From assembly GCF_938039245.1 (NCBI RefSeq), contig NZ_CALHVN010000015.1:1-26730 (forward strand): 26,730 bases of DNA. Direction: 5' to 3'. The stretch comes from an uncultured Campylobacter sp. Its GTDB lineage: Bacteria; Campylobacterota; Campylobacteria; Campylobacterales; Campylobacteraceae. Position numbers and translations under genes: made by a program. The first letter of the stretch is position 1, and every line of letters begins with the position of its first letter. A model generated the notes under the pieces. That model made no database searches. It was given only the letters and a program-made list of their open reading frames with translations, and was not told the DNA's origin. Shown here in pieces: positions 15,391-22,052 of the stretch.

Positions 15391-15820
15391 CGCCGTTTCG
15401 CGCGTAAATTTTGGCTTGCTTACGCAAATTTGATTAAAGCCCCAAAATACGTTACGCCGATTTTGCCAAAAATTACGGCAAATTTCGAGCGTTAAATTCG
15501 GATATTTAAAACGCCGTAAAATAGCGCAAATTTGGTGCTAGGCCGGTACGCGGCTTTAGGCGAGTAAATCTGATTTTGCGTTTCGGCGATGGACGGTAAG
15601 ATAAAAATCTCGCATGAATAGCGTTGCTATAAAATTTACGAGCTAGCGCGGGCGTTTGTTAAATTTATCGTTTTAAATTTGACGGCAAATTTAAAGGACG
15701 AAATAGTCAAATTTAAAAAGGCGAACCTGACTTTATCTCCGCCAAATTCGCCTTTGTTTTTCAAAAAACTTCGCCGACAGATCAAATTTTACGCTCAAAT
15801 TCGACGGATCGAAGCTTGCT
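15391..15820. other. 430-bp intergenic region
   Basis: No gene is seen. The stretch is rich in AAATTT-type units (GCAAATTT, TAAATTT, TCAAATTT) and holds one good bidirectional terminator at 15717-15761. The only ATG-led frames are very short and lack a recognisable product. Confidence 0.6.
15717..15761. terminator. Bidirectional Rho-independent terminator
   Basis: Arms AAAGGCGAA (15717-15725) and TTCGCCTTT (15747-15755) flank a 21-nt loop. The plus side continues with GTTTTTC and the minus side ends in CGCCTTTTTAAATTT, so it can stop both the glycosylase-like gene and the formate ligase gene, which converge here. Confidence 0.75.
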
Positions 15821-17449
15821 TTACTCCGCTTTCATCTGCTCGGCGGCAGGCACTTTAGGCAGTCCCGGCATCAGCATCGCCCCACCACTAACCGCCACGA
15901 TAAAGCCCGCTCCGCCCCTGATCTCAAGCGCGCTAACCTCGAAGCTAAAGCCCTTCGGCCTTCCTAGCAGCTTAGCGTCCGAGCTAAAGCTATACTGCGT
16001 TTTTGCGACGCAAACGGGCATACTCTCAAAGCCTAGACGCGAAATCTCGGCCAGATCATCCTGCGCGCGCGGGCTAAAGACGACGTCTTTGGCGCCGTAA
16101 ATTTTTGTCGCGATCTTTTCGATCTTGGTTTTGACGGGGTCGGCGGACTCATACGTGAAGTTTATCTCGCGAGCCGGTTGTTCGCAGATTTGCGCGACTT
16201 TTTTAGCTAGATCCTCTGTGCCGGCGCTTCCCTTTAAAAAGCCTTCGCACACGCTAAACTCGGCTCCCGAATCCTCGCAAAGAGCGCGTACGTGGGCGAT
16301 CTCGTCGTCCGTATCGGTCGCAAATTTATTGAGCGCGACGATGACGTTTTGGTTGAAATTTTTTAGATTTTCTATGTGGGCTTTTAGGTTTTCGCCGCCT
16401 AGTTTTAGCGCGTCCAAATTTGGCTGCGAGATGCCGTCTTTATCGCATCCACCGTTATATTTTAGCGAGCGGATGGTGCTTACTAGTACGACGCACTTTG
16501 GCGCAAGTCCCGCGGTGCGGCACTTGATATCGAGGAACTTTTGCGCTCCTAGCTCAGCGCCAAACCCCGCCTCAGTCACGACGTAGCCCGCTAAATTTAG
16601 CGCGGTTTTGGTTGCGATGACGCTGTTGCAGCCGTGCGCGATATTTGCAAACGGTCCGCCGTGGATGAGTACTGGCGTGCCCTCAAGCGTTTGTACGAGG
16701 TTTGGTTTTATCGCCTCTTTTAGCAGGACGCAGACGGCGTCGGCGCAGTTTAGGGATTTTGCGCGCACGAGGCCGCCCTCTTTATCGTAGGCGACGACGA
16801 TGTTTTCGACGCGTTCTTTTAGATTTTTTAGATCGGTAGCTAGGCAGAGGATCGCCATTATTTCGCTAGCGGCGGTGATGACGAATCCGTCCTTGCGGGT
16901 AAATTTATTGCTCTTTTCAAGGCCGATTTCTATCTCTCTTAGCGAACGGTCGTTCATATCCATGCAGCGCTTAAAAACGACGCGCGCAGGGTCGATATTT
17001 AGGGCGTTGCCGTGGTGGATGTGGTTATCTAGCATCGCAGCGATGAGGTTATTTGCCGAGGTGATAGCGTGAAAGTCGCCGTTAAAGTGCAGGTTGATAT
17101 CCTCGCTAGGCGTCACCTGCGAGTATCCGCCGCCAGTCGCTCCGCCTTTTATACCAAAAACAGGCCCAAGGCTTGGCTCTCGAAGCGCGGCGCACACGCG
17201 TTTGCCGATACGCGCTAAGCCGTCAGATAGCCCCACGGTTACGGTCGTTTTGCCCTCGCCGTAGGGCGTCGGGTTGGTCGCGGTAACTAGGATGAGGTTT
17301 GCGCTGGGTGCGCTACCTAGGCGTGGTTCGATCTTGGCTTTTAGCTTGCCGAAGGTGTCTAGCGCCTCCTCGCCTAGCCCCAGTTTCGCACCGATTTTTA
17401 CGATATTTTGCGGCTTTGCGCTCGCCTCTATTTCTCTGTCGCTCAGCAT
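15821..17449 (-). CDS. fhs: Formate--tetrahydrofolate ligase
   Basis: The 542-aa enzyme (usual about 555) makes 10-formyl-THF from formate, THF and ATP in cytoplasmic one-carbon metabolism. The ATP loop TPYGEGKTT is at residues 61-69, followed by the family blocks REPSLGPVFGIKGGATGGGY and LHFNGDFHAI, and the C-terminus has GGAGFIVAVSGGAMLMPGLPK. ATG at 17449 is preceded by AAGGA. It ends at a bidirectional terminator and diverges from the PfpI-family gene, with a 133-bp promoter region between (17450-17582). Confidence 0.96.
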   Translation of the reverse strand: MLSDREIEASAKPQNIVKIGAKLGLGEEALDTFGKLKAKIEPRLGSAPSANLILVTATNPTPYGEGKTTVTVGLSDGLARIGKRVCAALREPSLGPVFGIKGGATGGGYSQVTPSEDINLHFNGDFHAITSANNLIAAMLDNHIHHGNALNIDPARVVFKRCMDMNDRSLREIEIGLEKSNKFTRKDGFVITAASEIMAILCLATDLKNLKERVENIVVAYDKEGGLVRAKSLNCADAVCVLLKEAIKPNLVQTLEGTPVLIHGGPFANIAHGCNSVIATKTALNLAGYVVTEAGFGAELGAQKFLDIKCRTAGLAPKCVVLVSTIRSLKYNGGCDKDGISQPNLDALKLGGENLKAHIENLKNFNQNVIVALNKFATDTDDEIAHVRALCEDSGAEFSVCEGFLKGSAGTEDLAKKVAQICEQPAREINFTYESADPVKTKIEKIATKIYGAKDVVFSPRAQDDLAEISRLGFESMPVCVAKTQYSFSSDAKLLGRPKGFSFEVSALEIRGGAGFIVAVSGGAMLMPGLPKVPAAEQMKAE

Positions 17450-17582
17450 CGTTTTTCCTTAAAAATTTGATTTAAAATGATTTTGTAATTTTACCTCGCT
17501 AATGCGAAAAGTCTCATTAAATTTTAGCCGCTCGTAATCAAATTTGGGCTAAATTTGAAACTAAATTTGACAAAGGAACGCG

Positions 17583-18179
17583 ATGAGGGCGGTGAACGTT
17601 TTGCTTTACGAGGGATTTACGACGATGGACGCGCTAGGACCTGCCGAGGCGCTATCTAGGGCGCTGGATGACGGGCGAAAATGCTACGAGATAGAGTATT
17701 TTTCGGTTGCTGGCGGGCTCGTCGGCGGCAGTACGAATGCTAAAATTTGGACGCGAAAGCTAAACGAGATAGCTAAATTTGACGTTTTGCTAGTACCGGG
17801 CGGTTTTGCGGCTAGGAAGCTAGCGCATGAGAGCGGGTTTATCGCTATTTTGGGCGAGCTAGCGCGCAGACACGAGTACGTGATCGCGGTATGCACGGGC
17901 TCGGTGCTGCTAGCTAAAATAGGGCTTTTGGACGGCATGGAGGCCACAAGCAACAAGCTATCATGGCAGTGGGCGATCTTGGAGGCTCCTGGCGTGCGCT
18001 GGATACGCGGGGCTAGGTGGTGCGTTAGCGGGAAATTTTACACCGGCTCGGGCGTGAGCGCGGGTATCGACGCGGCTCTGGGTTTTATCGCCGATATGCA
18101 CGGACGGGACGAGGCGCAGCGTATCGCTCGGGCGATGGAGTACGTCTGGAATAGCGACAAAAACGCGGATCTGTTTTAA
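17583..18179 (+). CDS. DJ-1/PfpI superfamily protein (isonitrile hydratase-like)
   Basis: This 198-aa protein has the glutamine-amidotransferase-like DJ-1 fold: VNVLLYEGFTTMDALGP at the N-terminus with Asp16, FDVLLVPGG, the nucleophile elbow AVCTGS with Cys104, and SGVSAGIDAALGFIAD. The Asp16/Cys104 arrangement resembles isonitrile hydratases and ThiJ-like proteins more than the PfpI protease, but the substrate cannot be assigned. AAAGGA precedes the ATG. Its last codons and the DNA behind the stop are repeated about 0.77 kb downstream (18882-19003), a sign of local duplication. Confidence 0.85.
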   Translation: MRAVNVLLYEGFTTMDALGPAEALSRALDDGRKCYEIEYFSVAGGLVGGSTNAKIWTRKLNEIAKFDVLLVPGGFAARKLAHESGFIAILGELARRHEYVIAVCTGSVLLAKIGLLDGMEATSNKLSWQWAILEAPGVRWIRGARWCVSGKFYTGSGVSAGIDAALGFIADMHGRDEAQRIARAMEYVWNSDKNADLF

Positions 18180-18235
18180 ATTTTAGTTTGCGGCGGTTGC
18201 TAAAATTGAGTGCTAAATTTAAGCCGGGTCAAATT
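18109..18235 (+). repeat. Direct repeat, copy 1 (3' end of the PfpI-family gene and flank)
   Basis: This covers the last codons of the gene, its TAA and 56 bp of flank. 18130-18207 (78 bp) is identical to 18897-18974; outside that core a few substitutions and small indels separate the copies. Confidence 0.9.
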
Positions 18236-18450
18236 CCTGGGTACCGTGCCTAAAAAATGCGTGAAAAACGAATTTACAAAATTAGCCGTTCAAAAGCACG
18301 GGTATAAAAAGTGCAAATTTAGTCTGATAGTCGGAAGATTTCTGATTTATGGCTAAAAACAAGTAAATAATCCAAAACAATGCAAATTTTACTGCCAAAA
18401 ATCGCAAATTTTATAAATTTAGCGGTTTTGGGCGACAGATTTATCGTCGT
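18180..18450. other. Intergenic region between converging genes
   Basis: The first 56 bp belong to direct-repeat copy 1. Beyond that I see AAATTT units but no gene and no convincing terminator. Confidence 0.5.
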
Positions 18451-18708
18451 TTAGAGCGTTTTAAGCTTTTCGCGCACCAAGGCAACATAAATCATCGCTA
18501 GCGTCGTCGCAAACCAAATAACATACGGCAGGCAAAAAACAAAAGGCTTTTCGTAGTAGTCGTATTGCACGCCGACGTTGCGGCTGATGTAGAGGTAAAA
18601 GCCGCCTACGATGATGATGTAAAACGCGATAGCGACGGCGTCGCAGACGCGGACCAGCTTGCCGGCCGGATGTTTTTGTTTAGATACGGTCTCGTGATTA
18701 TGGCTCAT
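18451..18708 (-). CDS. Small two-helix membrane protein, unknown function
   Basis: The 85-aa product starts at an ATG (18708-18706) with a strong AAAGGAGAAAAG upstream; a longer reading from 18750 adds 14 residues across that RBS and is rejected. After a charged, His-containing N-terminus (MSHNHETVSKQKHPAGK) come two hydrophobic segments, about 23-42 (VAIAFYIIIVGGFYLYI) and 55-78 (VFCLPYVIWFATTLAMIYVAL), separated by a Tyr-rich loop, then a basic tail. I do not recognise the family. The gene sits alone between the two copies of a direct repeat. Confidence 0.65.
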   Translation of the reverse strand: MSHNHETVSKQKHPAGKLVRVCDAVAIAFYIIIVGGFYLYISRNVGVQYDYYEKPFVFCLPYVIWFATTLAMIYVALVREKLKTL

Positions 18709-19082
18709 CTTTTCTCCTTTATTTTTGGGAAATGTTATCATAATTAGCATAAAATTTTGATGATTTATATCAAAAATTTGCTTTTAAAATTCAAATCAAA
18801 AGCCCACTATAAAATTTAAGACGAAATTTAACCAAAATTCGCGTAAAATACATGCAAAAAGCAAGTAAAAATGATAAATAAACGGGCGCGGCGTATGGGC
18901 GATGGAGTACGTCTGGAATAGCGACAAAAACGCGGATCTGTTTTAAATTTTAGTTTGCGGCGGTTGCTAAAATTTGAGCGCTAAATTTAAGCCGAGTCAA
19001 ATTTACCGCACGCAACCGCGCGCCAAAAAAGGGGCAAATGCGATTTGAGCGTACTTCACGCACTCGCCAAATTTGCCTCGCG
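18709..19082. other. 374-bp region with repeat copy and no intact gene
   Basis: It contains the AT-rich upstream region of the small membrane protein gene (to about 18880), the second copy of the PfpI-gene tail (18882-19003) and about 80 bp with GC-rich short inverted pieces. Open frames here are shadows without RBS. Confidence 0.55.
18882..19003 (+). pseudogene. Orphan 3' fragment of the PfpI-family gene (direct repeat, copy 2)
   Basis: It reproduces the final codons (EYVWNSDKNADLF then TAA) and the downstream flank of the gene at 17583-18179, with 78 identical bases. A 5-bp deletion just inside the fragment shifts the frame, and nothing homologous precedes it. It is a remnant of a duplicated gene or of a recombination event. 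Confidence 0.85.
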
Positions 19083-19320
19083 CTACCACAGTTTTACTTG
19101 CCCTATGATGACCGCGATAGGAGCTTTGTTTATGTCGTAAGCGTTGCTCGAGTTTGAGCCAAAATCGGGCTTGACGACGTTGCCTTGTGTCACCCAAGTG
19201 TTGCTTGAGTTTACGCCGTATTTTGGCTTGAGCTCGTTGCCCTCGTATACCCAAGCGCCGTTGCCCGCAGACCCTCCGTCTCGGTTGATTTTGGGTATCT
19301 CGTCCTCAAAATTTACGCAG
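19083..19320 (-). pseudogene. C-terminal fragment of a tandem-repeat protein
   Basis: On the minus strand one frame runs to a TAG at 19083-19085 and encodes two imperfect repeats of about 20 residues (GAWVYEGNELKPKYGVNSSN and TWVTQGNVVKPDFGSNSSN), then a closing unit AYDINKAPIAVIIGQVKLW. Such W-x-x-x-G-N-x-x-K-P-x-(Y/F)-G repeats with a hydrophobic end close several Campylobacter hypothetical proteins that I recall. No ATG, GTG or TTG is in frame before the repeats and no RBS is seen. Its upstream limit coincides with the stop codon of the zinc-motif gene, in another frame. It looks like the surviving 3' end of a lost gene. A frameshift product of the upstream gene is less likely. Confidence 0.55.
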
Positions 19321-19321
19321 A

Positions 19322-21238
19322 TTATTTTCCGCGGCTTGCTTCTTTTGCTTTTATCGCTTCGTAAATTTCATCCGCGTTCGTCAAATTTGCGTCCAAAAAC
19401 TCCTGCGCCTTTTTGAGCGTGCGCGCGCCCATGATGCCGTCAGATTTGACGCCGATAGCCTTTTGCACGTATAAAATTTTATCTTTTTGCGTCATCTGCG
19501 GCGCGGTTTTGGCGGCATCGGTGGAGTTTGTTTCGCGCTCTTGGCTGCTAGAACCGTCAAATTTAGCCCTCATCTCGCGAAATTTGGCCTCCAGGCCGCG
19601 CGATGCCTCAAAGCGCTCGTCAAGCGCCGTAAGAGTCGGAGCGTAGCCAAAACTCGATATCGCGCCGTAGATCGCGCCGAGGGCTCCAAAGCCCGATAAA
19701 ATTTTAAAAAATAGTGAAAAAGCCTCTTTGTTTCGCATGTTTTGGCGGTACTCTTTAGGCACGGAGCTTCGGCGAAATAGCGTAACCAGCGCGCTAAGAG
19801 GCGCCAAGACGCACCAAGCCATGCCCGCGCAAATAGCCAAAAATATAAGCGTATAAATAGGCGCCATGATGTAGCGATCGGCTAAATTTTCGCCCAAAAA
19901 TCCCGCTGTAAAAACTAGCGCAAGCAGCCAAAATAGCGACCCCAGACCAAACCAAACTGCAGGCGAATAAACGGGAGAGATTTTATTTAGGCATTTTTTC
20001 ATCGTTTCGCCCAGTTTGCTTGCCGCACCCCTTGAGATGTAGCCGTCGCAGGCCTCTATCACGGCGTTTGCGGCCTCGTTTTGCGCGCCGTCTGTTTTAG
20101 CGATACGCTTTAGCGCGGAGTCAAGGGCTGGCTGCGAGCAGTAGCGCGTGAAAAATTTAAACGCCTCGCGTCTAGTTATCTTGCCGTCGGCGTCAATCTT
20201 TTCTAGCATCATTATCTCGTCCGCGAAAAGATCGTCGAAAAAGGGCGGCCTGATAAAGGCATAGGGCGGGTTGCTAAAGCCCACCGCCTCGTACTCCTTG
20301 CCAAGCAGTATAAAATTTAGCCTCGTTATCGCGCTATATCCTACGTAAGAAAACAGGTGCGAATCCTCTCCGCCGCTCTCTTCGTCTTGATAAAAAGGTA
20401 TCGTCTGTGAGATAAATTTACAGCTGCGAGCGCATAAAAAGTCCAAAAGCTCGTCGGCATAAGCGCGTGATTTTATGCGTAAATTTACGCCGGGTTTCGC
20501 GTAGGCGCCGATGTTAGCTATCGTCGTAAAGTACCCGTGTCCGCTACACTGGGCGCACTGCACGTAGCCGGACCCTCCGCAGCCGCCGCACCTTACCGTG
20601 CCAGATCCCGAGCAGCCGTAGCAGGTATTTGAACCGCTACCGCCGCACGACGAGCAGCTCTCGTAGCGATACGTCACGTAGGTGCTGCCGTCGGAGTTGT
20701 ACTGCGTGTGAGGGCGATTTACGCCGCCGCTACCGCCGCACGTAGAGCAGCTTTGTCGTCCGCGTCCGCCGCAGCTGGAGCAGGTTTTTTTGCCTCGTCC
20801 GCCGCACTCGCCGCATCTCGTCTGCCCGTCGCCGCCGCAGTTGTCGCAGCGCTCGCTCATGCTAAAGGGCTTAAAATCGTAATACCTAACCGTACCGCCT
20901 GATTTTGCGACGGCTTCTTTTGCGTCTTGGCGTAGCTCGGCAAGTAAAATTTCGTGCAAATCGGCGCTATCTCTAGCCTGTAGCAAGCACTCTCTGGCGT
21001 GATTTTCGTAGCCGCGCACGTCGTCGCCGAAATGTATCTGCTCTTTTGCGCCGCCTGCGATTTTGCTCTCTTCGCGCTTGCCGTAAAACTCCCACGTCAC
21101 GGTTGCCATCGCTTCAAAATCAAAAATTTCGTGCGAAATTTCTACCAAATCCTCAGGCTTAGCTTGGTTGCCGCTTACTAGATTTCGCAGCCCTTTTAAA
21201 AACGGCTCGTGTAAATTTAACTCGTCAAATTCGCTCAT
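19322..21238 (-). CDS. Membrane protein with eight CxxCxGxG (DnaJ-type) zinc motifs and a C-terminal peptidoglycan-binding-like motif
   Basis: The 638-aa protein has no J domain, but residues 131-235 hold eight CxxCxGxG motifs (CDNCGGDG through CAQCSGHG), twice the four of DnaJ, split four and four by a polar Tyr/Thr/Ser loop at about 173-193. A mixed region follows, then hydrophobic segments at about 428-448, 457-487 and 509-532, and near the end VQKAIGVKSDGIMGARTLKKA (split: VQKAIGVKSDG, IMGARTLKKA; about 591-611), which resembles a peptidoglycan-binding type 1 repeat. Topology is not resolved, and cysteine clusters are normally cytoplasmic. AGGA precedes the ATG. It lies 20 bp behind a YcxB-like membrane gene, probably one operon. 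Function is unknown; a membrane-anchored chaperone-like or envelope role is a guess. Confidence 0.75.
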   Translation of the reverse strand: MSEFDELNLHEPFLKGLRNLVSGNQAKPEDLVEISHEIFDFEAMATVTWEFYGKREESKIAGGAKEQIHFGDDVRGYENHARECLLQARDSADLHEILLAELRQDAKEAVAKSGGTVRYYDFKPFSMSERCDNCGGDGQTRCGECGGRGKKTCSSCGGRGRQSCSTCGGSGGVNRPHTQYNSDGSTYVTYRYESCSSCGGSGSNTCYGCSGSGTVRCGGCGGSGYVQCAQCSGHGYFTTIANIGAYAKPGVNLRIKSRAYADELLDFLCARSCKFISQTIPFYQDEESGGEDSHLFSYVGYSAITRLNFILLGKEYEAVGFSNPPYAFIRPPFFDDLFADEIMMLEKIDADGKITRREAFKFFTRYCSQPALDSALKRIAKTDGAQNEAANAVIEACDGYISRGAASKLGETMKKCLNKISPVYSPAVWFGLGSLFWLLALVFTAGFLGENLADRYIMAPIYTLIFLAICAGMAWCVLAPLSALVTLFRRSSVPKEYRQNMRNKEAFSLFFKILSGFGALGAIYGAISSFGYAPTLTALDERFEASRGLEAKFREMRAKFDGSSSQERETNSTDAAKTAPQMTQKDKILYVQKAIGVKSDGIMGARTLKKAQEFLDANLTNADEIYEAIKAKEASRGK

Positions 21239-21258
21239 TTTAAATCCTAAATTTTATT

Positions 21259-21828
21259 TTACGCGTCTAGTCCCGCGCGCTTTTTTATCTCGCTTAAAAA
21301 CTCCGCACCGCCGTCTGAAAAAGCCTCACGCGGCACGGCGTAAAACATGGAGTTTTCGATGATAACGACGATGAAATCACCGATATAGCGAGCGTCGCTG
21401 ATGGCGTTATAAAAATATCTGCCCTCGCCGAATTTGCTTTTTTGCACGAAAAACCCATCCTCTAAGATCACGCTTTTTTGCCCGAATTCGCCGTAGTTTG
21501 CTTTATTTATCAGCGCGCGAGTAAGCAGCCAAGGCCGCAGTCCAGTAGCGTAGAGCAGAGTAAAAAACGCGGCCATCCACGATAGGTAGGCTAGATTTTC
21601 CACGCCGCTAAAACCGTAATCTCTAAGCAAGTCGCTAAGCTCCCTAAAGTAAAATTTGACGCACAAAAGCGTGATAAAAAACATGCCAAGAGCCGACGCC
21701 GTAAAGTCGCATATACGTATGTTTCGCATAAATTTATCGCCCTTATAAACGATCTTGCCTACCTCGCGCGTCATCGCTTTATACTCGGCGCTAGGCTTTA
21801 TCTCAAAGTCGGCTTTTAAATTTGACAT
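21259..21828 (-). CDS. YcxB-like membrane protein
   Basis: The 189-aa protein has two hydrophobic segments (about 46-66, SALGMFFITLLCVKF, and about 79-100, LAYLSWMAAFFTLLYATGL) followed by a C-terminal soluble part reading ILEDGFFVQKSKFGEGRYFYNAISDARY (split: ILEDGFFVQKSKFG, EGRYFYNAISDARY) and VVIIENSMFYAVPREAF, the pattern of the YcxB-like C-terminal domain. Function is unknown for the family. AAAGGA precedes the ATG. It is the first gene of a probable two-gene operon with the eight-zinc-motif protein and diverges from the TorA-like gene. Confidence 0.7.
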   Translation of the reverse strand: MSNLKADFEIKPSAEYKAMTREVGKIVYKGDKFMRNIRICDFTASALGMFFITLLCVKFYFRELSDLLRDYGFSGVENLAYLSWMAAFFTLLYATGLRPWLLTRALINKANYGEFGQKSVILEDGFFVQKSKFGEGRYFYNAISDARYIGDFIVVIIENSMFYAVPREAFSDGGAEFLSEIKKRAGLDA

Positions 21829-21942
21829 TTGCTTCCTTTAAATTTTGATGAGATATTATCAAATTTGGCATAAATTTACGCTATTTTTAAAAAAGCCTTT
21901 AAAACGAGAATTAAGCCTAAATTTCGTAAAATCACCGCTAAG

Positions 21943-21956
21943 ACGCGAGGTCGCGT
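21943..21956. promoter_or_regulatory. Perfect GC-rich palindrome in a divergent promoter region
   Basis: ACGCGA-GG-TCGCGT lies between the YcxB-like gene and the TorA-like gene in an otherwise AT-rich gap. An 8-bp inverted pair AAGCCTTT/AAAGGCTT (21893-21900 and 21966-21973) encloses it. It could be an operator; nothing else supports a regulator. Confidence 0.3.
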
Positions 21957-22052
21957 AATACGATAAAAGGCTTAAAAATGCAAAATTTAACCACGTAAAC
22001 GCCGCTAAATTTAAACCAAATCAACCACCAAATTTAAATTTAAGGCAGAACC

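Noticed and set aside
19003..19254. Basic 83-aa minus-strand reading frame
   Set aside because: It is Arg/Lys/Gln-rich low-information sequence overlapping the repeat-protein fragment in another frame, with no RBS.
19322..21238. Annotation as DnaJ
   Set aside because: The J domain (HPD motif) and the C-terminal substrate domains are absent; only the cysteine motif is shared.
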